A stretch of 64,000 nt of DNA. Origin: Actinomycetota bacterium. GTDB lineage: Bacteria > Actinomycetota > Actinomycetes > S36-B12 > CAIYMF01. The stretch lies in contig WLRQ01000002.1 of the NCBI GenBank assembly GCA_009697815.1, positions 1-64,000 of the forward strand. Direction: 5' to 3'. A program made the translations under genes and the position numbers. The notes beneath the pieces were generated by a model that saw only the letters and a list, made by a program, of their open reading frames with translations, made no database searches and was not told where the DNA came from. Position 1 is the stretch's first letter. Each line of letters starts with the position of its first letter. This document shows, in pieces, positions 12,038 to 20,577 of the stretch.

Positions 12038-12970
12038 ATGACTGCGCCGGCGCTGAACGAACGGGCAGAATCCCTGCGGTTGCAGCGGATCCCGTTCGTT
12101 CACGCCCGCGTAGTGCTGGCCGAACGCCCCACCTCTGCCAAGCCCGGCGACGAAGCCCTCGTGACTCCTGATGGGGTCATCGAGGGCTTCGTCGGCGGCC
12201 AATGTGCCGAGTCCACGGTCCGGAGTCAGGCCCTCACACTGCTGGCCTCGGGTGACTCCATGCTCCTGCGCATCGCCCCGAACCCCGAGGCCGATCAACC
12301 CGGTAAGACCGTGGTGCACAACCCGTGTCTGTCGGGAGGAACGCTCGAGATCTTCCTCGAGCCCGTGATCCCCGTGCCGCTGGTCTCGATCCTCGGGGAC
12401 AGCCCGATCGCCGTCGCACTCGCAATCGTCGCGGCCGCGCTCGGTTATCAGGCGTCGGTATTCGTAGCCGCTGATCTGGCCGCCGCCGATGCGGTGATCG
12501 TGGCCAGCCACGGCAAGCGCGAGGAGGACACCCTCGTCGAGGCGGTACGGGCAGGCGTTCCGTACGTGGCTCTCGTCGCGAGCCCCAAGCGCGGCACTGC
12601 CGTGGTGGAGTCCCTCGATCTCACCCCCGACGAGCGCGCGCGCATCCACACCCCCGCCGGGCTCGACATCGGCGCACGTACACCGGCGGAGATCGCGCTC
12701 TCGGTCTACGCGGAACTCATCGCCGAGCGACCCCGTACCTCGCGCGTCTCACGCACCTCACCAGTGCCCGTGATCGCGCAGCCGCCAGTGACGTCGTTCG
12801 GAATGATCACCCTGGAGTCCGCGTCAGCCATCGACCCCGTGTGCGGAATGACGGTGGCCATCACCGATGACGCCCTGGTCGCCGACGTCGACGGCGTACG
12901 GCTCTGGTTCTGCTGCGCGGCATGTCGACGTGCTTACGTTGCCGATCCAGGGAAGTATCCGCTTTCGTGA
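12038..12970 (+). CDS. coxF: XdhC/CoxF-like maturation protein fused to C-terminal YHS domain
   Basis: XdhC-type VGGQCAE and RIHTPAGLDIGARTPAEIALSVYAELI; C-terminus IDPVCGMTVAITDDALVADVDGVRLWFCCAACRRAYVADPGKY matches a YHS domain. Confidence 0.85.
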   Translation: MTAPALNERAESLRLQRIPFVHARVVLAERPTSAKPGDEALVTPDGVIEGFVGGQCAESTVRSQALTLLASGDSMLLRIAPNPEADQPGKTVVHNPCLSGGTLEIFLEPVIPVPLVSILGDSPIAVALAIVAAALGYQASVFVAADLAAADAVIVASHGKREEDTLVEAVRAGVPYVALVASPKRGTAVVESLDLTPDERARIHTPAGLDIGARTPAEIALSVYAELIAERPRTSRVSRTSPVPVIAQPPVTSFGMITLESASAIDPVCGMTVAITDDALVADVDGVRLWFCCAACRRAYVADPGKYPLS

Positions 12971-13851
12971 CCATCTCCGATCTCGTCCCTGACATTCGCA
13001 CCCTGTCCGACCGCCTCGCCGAGGTGGGCTACCTCACCGATGCCGGCCTGGCCGCGGCGCTGTTCTGCGCCGTGCGATTGCCGCAGCCGTTGCTGCTCGA
13101 GGGTGAAGCCGGTGTTGGCAAGACTCAGGCCGCGAAGGCGCTCGCCGAACTGCTCGGCACTCCCTTGATCCGACTGCAGTGCTTCGAGGGGATCGACGCT
13201 GCAGAGGCGCTCTACGAGTGGAACTACCCGCGCCAACTCCTGGGTATCCGGCTCGCCGAGGCGCGCGGGGCCGACCTCGCCGAAGAGTCACTGTTCGGCG
13301 CCGACTACCTCATCCGCCGACCGCTCTTGGCCGCACTCCAGCACCCCGGGCCCATGCCGGCCGTGCTCCTCATCGACGAGATCGACCGCGCCGACGAGGA
13401 GTTCGAGGCATTCCTGTTCGAACTCCTCGCCGAGTCAACGGTCACGATCCCGGAGATCGGCACCCTCACGGCGACCCACCCGCCGATTGTGATCTTGACC
13501 TCGAATCGAACCCGAGACCTCCACGACGCCCTCAAGCGCCGCTGCCTCTATCACTGGATCGATTACCCACCGCTCCCCCGCGCCACCGCCATCGTGCGGT
13601 CACGGGTCCCCGAGGCCAGCCCCGAACTCGCGAGCGCGATCGCCGGCGCCGTCCAGCGGTTGCGCAGCCTCGACCTCCAGAAGCTGCCCGGGGTGGCGGA
13701 GGCCATCGACTGGGTCAACGCGGCAACCCTCATGGGCCTGAATGTCCTGGACCCCGACGCGGTCGAGGCCACGCTCGGGTCGGTGTTGAAGTACCGCGAA
13801 GACCACGACGTCGCCCGGGAGAAGGGCTTGGCCTGGATCGCGGATGCCTGA
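12967..13851 (+). CDS. coxD: MoxR-family AAA+ ATPase CoxD
   Basis: LLLEGEAGVGKTQAAKALA Walker A, VLLIDEIDRADEEFEAFLFELL Walker B; located between coxF- and coxE-like genes. Confidence 0.9.
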   Translation: MTISDLVPDIRTLSDRLAEVGYLTDAGLAAALFCAVRLPQPLLLEGEAGVGKTQAAKALAELLGTPLIRLQCFEGIDAAEALYEWNYPRQLLGIRLAEARGADLAEESLFGADYLIRRPLLAALQHPGPMPAVLLIDEIDRADEEFEAFLFELLAESTVTIPEIGTLTATHPPIVILTSNRTRDLHDALKRRCLYHWIDYPPLPRATAIVRSRVPEASPELASAIAGAVQRLRSLDLQKLPGVAEAIDWVNAATLMGLNVLDPDAVEATLGSVLKYREDHDVAREKGLAWIADA

Positions 13852-15100
13852 CCTAGCCGATATTGCCGCAACCTTCGGCCATCTCCTGCACGAGGCCGGG
13901 GTTCCGGTCACGCCCGAGCGCAGTGCCCGCTTCGCCCAAGTGATCGCTTTGGCCGAGCCCACGACTGTCGTCGACCTCGCGGCACTCGGGCGCACCACAC
14001 TCGTCAGCGGCCGCGACCAGATCGAGATCTTCGATCGGGTGTTCTCCCAAGTCTTCCGGGGATTCCTGGACATGGCCGAGTTCCGCGGTGACAGCAACGT
14101 AGATCCACCCCCGTCCTCCCTCCCGGGCGACACAGCACCGGGAGATCCCGGGCGCACAGGCGAGACCCACACCCGTCCCCGCGGGGCCAGCGGGCTCCCA
14201 GGCGACGACGAGCAGGGGTCTCCGGAGGAGGAAGAGAGCGAGTCAGTGCTCGCCGCAGTGAGCGTCGAGGAACGTCTGGGCGAGAAGGACTTCGCCGATT
14301 GTTCCGACGACGAGCTGCGCCTGATCAACGCCCTCATCGCCCGACTGGCATTCCTTCCGCCGCTACGTCTGGCCCGTCGCCGTCGACGTCACAACGCGGG
14401 AACCCGGCTCGATGTCCGAGCCACGTTGCGGGCCTCCCATCGCACTTCGGGAGATCCCGTCACCCGCGTCTACCGCCGTAACACCCGGCGGCCGCGTCGA
14501 GTGGTGCTGATCGCCGATGTGTCCGGGTCGATGGAGCCCTACGCCCGCATCTACTTGCACCTCATGCGAGGTGCGGTGCGCGCACTCGGCTCCGAGGCGT
14601 TCGTATTTGCCACCCGACTAACGCGCCTCACGCGCCAATTGGGCGACACCCACCCCGACGTCGCCTACCGAAACGCCGCGCTGGCCGCGCCCGACTGGTC
14701 TGGTGGCACCCGCATCGGGGTGGCGCTGAAGACCTTCATCGATCAGCACGGCCGTCGAGGAATGGCGCGCGGCGCGGTCGTGGTGATCGTCTCCGACGGG
14801 TGGGAGGTCGACGACCCCAGAATCATTTCGCGCAGCATGGAGCAGCTCGCCCGCCTGGCGTTCCACATCATCTGGGTGAACCCGAGGAAAGCAGCCACGG
14901 GCTACGCGCCCCTCGTCGGCGGTATGGCTGCCGCGATGCCCTATGTCGACACATTCGTGAGCGGACACTCCCTCGGAGCACTCGAGGCCGTCATGGCGGC
15001 GATCCGAGACTCCGCCAACGATGGGCGCCGCCGCTCTACGCCTGGGTCGATCCGGCTGCCCGAGCTCACGCCCCTCCTCGCGGCCGCCGACGCGCCATGA
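13844..15100 (+). CDS. coxE: VWA-domain protein CoxE
   Basis: VVLIADVSGSMEPYARIYLHLMRG MIDAS motif; VIVSDGWEVDDP; cox cluster position. Confidence 0.9.
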   Translation: MPDLADIAATFGHLLHEAGVPVTPERSARFAQVIALAEPTTVVDLAALGRTTLVSGRDQIEIFDRVFSQVFRGFLDMAEFRGDSNVDPPPSSLPGDTAPGDPGRTGETHTRPRGASGLPGDDEQGSPEEEESESVLAAVSVEERLGEKDFADCSDDELRLINALIARLAFLPPLRLARRRRRHNAGTRLDVRATLRASHRTSGDPVTRVYRRNTRRPRRVVLIADVSGSMEPYARIYLHLMRGAVRALGSEAFVFATRLTRLTRQLGDTHPDVAYRNAALAAPDWSGGTRIGVALKTFIDQHGRRGMARGAVVVIVSDGWEVDDPRIISRSMEQLARLAFHIIWVNPRKAATGYAPLVGGMAAAMPYVDTFVSGHSLGALEAVMAAIRDSANDGRRRSTPGSIRLPELTPLLAAADAP

Positions 15101-16338
15101 TGACCCCCATGCGAACCGTGTCGGAGCACCAGGCGATCGTGCTGGCCAACACCGATGTGCTCGGGCAGGTTGATGTCCCACTACTCGACGCCCTCGGCCA
15201 GTGTCTCGCCAGTGACATCGTCGCCCCCTGGCCCCTCCCGTCGTTCGACAACAGTTCGATGGACGGCTACGCGGTGATCTCCGCCGACGTGGCAGACGCC
15301 TCGGAAGCCAACCCGCGCGCACTCAGAGTCATCGCGGACGCAGCCGCGGGGTCATCCGGTCACCTCGAGGTGGTGTCCGGCACGGCAGTGCGCATCATGA
15401 CCGGCGCCCCGATCCCCTCTGGGGCCGATGCGGTGGTGCCCATCGAGGCGACCAACGGCGGCATTGCGGACGTGCTCGTCCGCGAGGCCGTCACGTCGGG
15501 CTCCTACGTGCGCTGGGCCGGCGAGGATGTCACCGCGGGATCTGTCGTGATGAGAGCCGGAACCGTGGTCACCGAGAGGTCTCTCGCGGTCCTGGCCTCA
15601 GTCGGGCGCGCGAGTGTCCCCGTCTTCCGTCGCCCTCGAGTCGTGGTTATCTCCACAGGTGACGAACTCGTCGAGCCCGGCACGGTGCTCTCACATGGCC
15701 GGATCATCGATTCGAACGGTGTGATGCTCACCGCGTGTGCTCGCGAAGCTGGTGCCGTGGCGCACAGGGCACCCCTCGTGCGCGACCAGGAGGATGAGGT
15801 TCGCGCCGCGCTCGATCTGGCAGCGGCCGATGCCGACATCATCGTCACCAGCGGCGGCGTGAGCATGGGCGCCTACGACACTATGAAAGCCGTGCTCTCG
15901 CGCACCGGCGAAGTCGAATTCGCCAGGGTGGCGATGCATCCCGGAATGCCCCAAGGCACTGGGCTCGTGCGGTTTTCCGGTGGTCGGCACGTACGCATCG
16001 TGACACTTCCCGGGAATCCAGTCAGTTCGTTCATCTCGTTCGAGCTCTTCGTGCGCCCCCTGATCCGGGCGATGATGGGCTTCACTGAGGGATCGCGCCC
16101 TGGTGAACGTGCACGATCCGACGAGGCCTTCGACTCCCCCGTAGCGAAGCAGCAATATGTGCGTGCGGTCCTAAGTCGCGCATCCGATGGCTCTCGACGA
16201 GTGCGACCGGTGGGGGGCCAGGGATCGCACGTGGTCGGCGGTTTGGCTCAGGCAGACTGCTTGGTCGTCGTGCCTGTCGGGGTTGGCCGAGTCGAGGTCG
16301 GCAGCGAGGTCGAGGTCATAGACCTCACCCGTCGGTAA
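15097..16338 (+). CDS. moeA: Molybdopterin molybdenumtransferase MoeA
   Basis: PSFDNSSMDGYAV, RIMTGAPIPSGADAVVPIE, VISTGDELVEPG, IVTSGGVSMGAYD motifs; ATGA overlap with coxE. Confidence 0.94.
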   Translation: MMTPMRTVSEHQAIVLANTDVLGQVDVPLLDALGQCLASDIVAPWPLPSFDNSSMDGYAVISADVADASEANPRALRVIADAAAGSSGHLEVVSGTAVRIMTGAPIPSGADAVVPIEATNGGIADVLVREAVTSGSYVRWAGEDVTAGSVVMRAGTVVTERSLAVLASVGRASVPVFRRPRVVVISTGDELVEPGTVLSHGRIIDSNGVMLTACAREAGAVAHRAPLVRDQEDEVRAALDLAAADADIIVTSGGVSMGAYDTMKAVLSRTGEVEFARVAMHPGMPQGTGLVRFSGGRHVRIVTLPGNPVSSFISFELFVRPLIRAMMGFTEGSRPGERARSDEAFDSPVAKQQYVRAVLSRASDGSRRVRPVGGQGSHVVGGLAQADCLVVVPVGVGRVEVGSEVEVIDLTRR

Positions 16339-17368
16339 CCGATGCGGCCACGGCACGGATCCGAGAGGCGAAGGTGTCGACGTCCGATTCCTTCGACGAC
16401 CACGAGGTCATCCATCTCACCTGTCCGGTCGCTTCATCCCACACATAGAAGGGGAACTCCGCCTGGAGAACCCTCGTGGCCGACGGGTCGATGATCGCGA
16501 AGACCGCGTTGGCCGCGACCTCGTGAGTGATCGTGACACCCTGGGCGCCAGCGAGGCCGGACGACAGACGCAACGCCATCGCGTTGGCGTGTGAGGCATT
16601 TCGACGCCAGAGCTCATCGGTGAGCAGCGCAACGAACTGCGCTGAGACGTAGCGCATCTTCGATGCCAGCTGCATCGACTGCTTGCGGATGAACGGCAGT
16701 GACGACGCCAGCTCGGGCCGCAGCGCGATCACGGCCTCCGCACCCATCGCCCCATTCTTCGTGCCGCCGAAGGACATCATGTCGATCCCGGCGGATGATC
16801 CGAGTTCGCCGAGATCGACCCCGAGTGACGACGCCGCGTTCGCGAGCCGGGCACCATCGAGATGGACCAGGAGGCCGTGCGCGTGAGACCACGACGTGAT
16901 GTCCCTGATCTCGTCGAGTGAGTAGACGGTGCCCAGTTCACTCGACTGAGTTATCGAGACGACTTTGACCTGAACATGGTGCTGATCTCCCGCACCGCGA
17001 ATGGCAGACTCGATGAGCGCGGGGGTGAGCTTGCCGTCGGGAGTCGCCACGTCAATGAGCTTGATGCCGGCGAGTTTCTCGGGAGCGCCGCACTCGTCGA
17101 CGTTGATGTGTGCCGTCTCCGCGCACACGACGGCCTCGAACGAGCGAACCATCGCCTGGAGGCCGACGACGTTCGCGCCGGTGCCGTTGAACGTTAGGAA
17201 CACCTCGGCTTGCGGGCCGAACTCCCGACGCAGCAGTCGCACAGCAGCGGCCGTCACGAGGTCATCCCCATACGACGGCGAGTCACCAGCATCGGCAGCG
17301 ATGATCGATGCCATCACCTCAGGATGAATCCCGGCGTTGTTGTCACTCGCGAAACTTGATGTGGTCAT
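16325..17368 (-). CDS. Threonine aldolase family (beta-eliminating lyase) protein
   Basis: SFASDNNAGIHPEVM...YGDDLVTAAAVRLLRREFG; VHLDGARLANAA; MMSFGGTKNGAMGAEAV with PLP Lys. Confidence 0.87.
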   Translation of the reverse strand: MTTSSFASDNNAGIHPEVMASIIAADAGDSPSYGDDLVTAAAVRLLRREFGPQAEVFLTFNGTGANVVGLQAMVRSFEAVVCAETAHINVDECGAPEKLAGIKLIDVATPDGKLTPALIESAIRGAGDQHHVQVKVVSITQSSELGTVYSLDEIRDITSWSHAHGLLVHLDGARLANAASSLGVDLGELGSSAGIDMMSFGGTKNGAMGAEAVIALRPELASSLPFIRKQSMQLASKMRYVSAQFVALLTDELWRRNASHANAMALRLSSGLAGAQGVTITHEVAANAVFAIIDPSATRVLQAEFPFYVWDEATGQVRWMTSWSSKESDVDTFASRIRAVAASVTDG

Positions 17369-17444
17369 ACCGCCCCCTCGCGCGATGGATCACCATCCTC
17401 GCGCGATCCAGCCGGAGTGCGCGCACCGGCGCGGCCGAGCGGTG

Positions 17445-19619
17445 TTAGACGAGCGAGACCAACCCGTTGTACCCGAGCACGCCGCTCGCCCCACCCGTCG
17501 CGTTGAGAAGCGTGATCGTGTGAGCGCCATTGACGCCGAAGTCCTTGCTCCAGACGACCCGCGTGGAGGTGGCGGCGGCCCGAAGGTTCAGGTTCGCGGA
17601 CCACTTTCCATCCACGTAGATCGCCACGGATCCGTTGGTCGGGCCGGTCTGGAGGAGCAATCCCACACTTCTGGCCGTCACCCGAACCAGGACGGTCGCA
17701 CGCAGTGTCTTGGTGGCGCGCACTGCGCCACCCACTGCGCCCGGGGCTGCCACCGATGCCCAGCCCGTCGAGTAGCCAACCGACGCACCCGGGCTCTGGG
17801 TCGCATACCGACCTTGGGCTCGCCCGAGTGCACTCACCACTGTGCCGTCAACAGCACGCACCGATGCGCGGTACATCCATGGGGTCCACACGGTCGACAC
17901 GGCGCTGGCGAGCCCCACCGCGGTGGCCGACGTCAGTGCGGCGGCAGCATTCGGCACGGCTGAGGGTGTCGTGACGCGCCAGCTCCAGCGGAGGGGCACC
18001 GTCGGACCCGTGGCTCCCGCGCGGATGGGACCCACTGCCAGGAGTGACTTGGGCGCAGACACAGTCGGCATCGGCGGCGCAACGTATCGAGGATCGGTCG
18101 ACGCCGCACCGTTCCGGTAGTCGATCACCGCGCCGCTCAGGCTCTGAGAATTGATCCGAAGGCCAAGTCGGCCACCGGCGAGGTTGAGCCAGACACCGAC
18201 GGGTAGCACCGTGCGGATCGAGCCGAAAGAGGTGTCCGCAGATGCAGGGTCGCCGTCGAGGACAAAGGATTCACGGGCCAGGAATGTTGATGCCCCGGTC
18301 TGGGTGGCGTCGAACTCCCGCCTGACGGTCACGCCGGGTGCACCCCACCCTGTGGTCGTCGCCATCCACGCATCGAGCCCGACCGCCTGGCGGTACTCAA
18401 CGACGTACCTGTTGGCTCCGTCGCTCAACGTCAGAATCCTCGTGCCGGCACCCGTCGACAGGGGTGCCAGAGTGACCTGCCCGTTATCGACGGGAGTCAC
18501 CTGGGAGGTCGAGTCGACCAGTCCAAGGCCCCGCAGGTGCGAGGCATTGAGGAAGCCCTGGTTGTCCCAGGAGACCGCCATGATGTCGTTGGTGTCCCAG
18601 TAGGAGCGCTTGGTGCAGTTGGCGGGTGCCGAATCCATGACGCGCACCCCGCCCACCACGCAGTCGAGTTCCTGCGAGTGGCCCAGCCCGAGGTTATGTC
18701 CGAGCTCATGACCCAGGACCGACGTGCTCGGGAATCCGTTCGACCACGTCACCCCGCCGGATCCGACTCCGGTGCCGATGGTGCCCAGCCCCGCGATGCC
18801 ACCACAGCTTGCCAAGGTCTTGAAGTAGACGAGCATGTGCTTGCCCGGGCCCTCGACCCAGCCAACCTTGGCGGCAACCTCGTCCCAGAAGGTGAAGGAC
18901 GAGGCGACACTGCCGCTGGAGCAAGGAGTGCTCTTGGTCGTCACGACGGACGGGTAGGCGGTCGCAGCGAAACCGACGGCGCCTGCGGTGACGGTCGTCC
19001 AGTAGTTGTTGACGCCGGAGTTCACCACGGACGCGATGGTGGAGGCAGACACCGCAGAAGCGCTTCCGCCCGCAGGTATGACGACCACCACGAGAACCTG
19101 GTGCTTGGCCACGGAGGAGGCCGCTGCGGCCGCGACCGCGACAACGCCGGCGGTGGGCGACGTTGTCGCGAGGGCTGGCTCGGCAAGGACCTCGACGCTC
19201 GTGACGTCGGCCCCGGCCTCGGGGTCGGCGGCATCGGCAGCGGAGGCGGGCGCTTGAGTGACAGAGCCGGCGTCAGCGACGCCCACCGCGACCGTGGAGC
19301 CCTCTGCGACGTCGTCCACGCGTGAGGCAGGAACCTGGACCGGCCCGGCCTCGGTCTGGACGAATGCGAGCTCGTCGGCGGATGTCGGGAGCGGGTTGGC
19401 GAAGTCGTCTAGGTGCAACCTCTCGACGGTGCCAGTGAGCACGGTCGAGGAGGAACCGGGTGAGGGGAGATCCACGGACGGCGAGGCGAAGGCGTTGGGA
19501 AGGCCGAGTCCGGCGAGCACCGCTACAACCGCGACACCTGACACCGCGGCACGGGCCGCACGTCGGCCTGCGTGACGGGGGTGCCCAAGCGTGCTCGTGC
19601 GAGCGCCATATGACCTCAT
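17445..19619 (-). CDS. Secreted zinc metalloprotease, M11 (gametolysin)-like
   Basis: N-terminal signal sequence; zincin motif VLGHELGHNLGLGHS (HExxHxxGxxH) and downstream SYWDTNDIMAVSW Met-turn-like segment. Confidence 0.8.
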   Translation of the reverse strand: MRSYGARTSTLGHPRHAGRRAARAAVSGVAVVAVLAGLGLPNAFASPSVDLPSPGSSSTVLTGTVERLHLDDFANPLPTSADELAFVQTEAGPVQVPASRVDDVAEGSTVAVGVADAGSVTQAPASAADAADPEAGADVTSVEVLAEPALATTSPTAGVVAVAAAAASSVAKHQVLVVVVIPAGGSASAVSASTIASVVNSGVNNYWTTVTAGAVGFAATAYPSVVTTKSTPCSSGSVASSFTFWDEVAAKVGWVEGPGKHMLVYFKTLASCGGIAGLGTIGTGVGSGGVTWSNGFPSTSVLGHELGHNLGLGHSQELDCVVGGVRVMDSAPANCTKRSYWDTNDIMAVSWDNQGFLNASHLRGLGLVDSTSQVTPVDNGQVTLAPLSTGAGTRILTLSDGANRYVVEYRQAVGLDAWMATTTGWGAPGVTVRREFDATQTGASTFLARESFVLDGDPASADTSFGSIRTVLPVGVWLNLAGGRLGLRINSQSLSGAVIDYRNGAASTDPRYVAPPMPTVSAPKSLLAVGPIRAGATGPTVPLRWSWRVTTPSAVPNAAAALTSATAVGLASAVSTVWTPWMYRASVRAVDGTVVSALGRAQGRYATQSPGASVGYSTGWASVAAPGAVGGAVRATKTLRATVLVRVTARSVGLLLQTGPTNGSVAIYVDGKWSANLNLRAAATSTRVVWSKDFGVNGAHTITLLNATGGASGVLGYNGLVSLV

Positions 19620-19703
19620 AGGCTCTTCATCGGCGCCCGAACGTGCTCCTCACGGGGCCATTCGGGTGAACCACTCGGTCCTCGAGCGCCTAGGGTGGCG
19701 CCC

Positions 19704-20330
19704 ATGACGACGAACGGGAAGCCCACCGACCGGATCGTGTGGCTCGACTGCGAGATGACAGGCCTCGATCTGGCCTCCGACGCCCTCGTCGAGGTCGCGT
19801 GCGTGATCACCGACGCCGAACTCAACGAACTCGACGAGGGGATCACCTTCGTCATCCGCCCGCCCGACGCCGCCTTCGCCGCCATGCCAGAAATCGTACG
19901 CGAGATGCACACCGCCTCGGGGCTAATCGAGGAGATCCCCCACGGCGGCACCATCGCCGACGCCGAGCAGCTTCTCCTGGCCTACATTCGCTCGCACGTC
20001 GTGGAGTCCCGCAAGGCACCTCTGGCGGGGTCGAGCGTGTACGTCGACCGCGGCTTCCTGGCCCGCGACATGCCCGAGCTCGACGCGTTCCTGCACTATC
20101 GCCTCATCGACGTCTCGAGCATCAAGGAACTCGTGCGCCGTTGGTATCCCAGGGTCTATTTCAACTCCCCGAAGAAGCGGGGCAACCACCGCGCCCTCGC
20201 CGACACACGAGAAAGCATCGCCGAGCTTCGCTTCTACCGCGAGGCCGTCATGATCCCCGGTCCCGGGCCGACCACCGACGAATCACGAGTGATCGCCTCA
20301 CACCACGTGGTCTTCCCCGACCAGGGTTAG
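19704..20330 (+). CDS. orn: Oligoribonuclease
   Basis: DRIVWLDCEMTGLDLASDALVEVA DEDDh exonuclease; NHRALADTRESIAELRFYR (alternative start 19695). Confidence 0.93.
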   Translation: MTTNGKPTDRIVWLDCEMTGLDLASDALVEVACVITDAELNELDEGITFVIRPPDAAFAAMPEIVREMHTASGLIEEIPHGGTIADAEQLLLAYIRSHVVESRKAPLAGSSVYVDRGFLARDMPELDAFLHYRLIDVSSIKELVRRWYPRVYFNSPKKRGNHRALADTRESIAELRFYREAVMIPGPGPTTDESRVIASHHVVFPDQG

Positions 20331-20406
20331 GACTGCTCCGCGCGCGCGGATATACTCCCTGTCGGTTGCGGCTCGCAGGACGGATTCGTCAGGCAAGGCG
20401 CGGCAT

Positions 20407-20483
20407 GGTGGGTGTAGCTCAGCTGGTAGAGCACCTGGTTGTGGTCCCGGTGGTCGCGGGTTCAAGTCCCGTCATCCACCCCA
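20407..20483 (+). tRNA. tRNA-His (GTG)
   Basis: Cloverleaf GTGGGTG...CATCCAC acceptor, loop TTGTGGT, TTCAAGT T-loop, encoded CCA, G(-1):C73 pair; TATACT -10-like box at 20351. Confidence 0.96.
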
Positions 20484-20489
20484 CGAGAT

Positions 20490-20527
20490 GGCCCCCGGCC
20501 TGCGGAGACGCAGGCCGGGGGCCTTTT
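20490..20527 (+). terminator. Rho-independent terminator after tRNA-His
   Basis: Perfect 15-bp stem GGCCCCCGGCCTGCG/gaga/CGCAGGCCGGGGGCC followed by TTTT. Confidence 0.9.
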
Positions 20528-20577
20528 CGCGTTCTGGAGCACCCGGTCAGGGCCGCGGGGCTCATGGCAACAGACGA

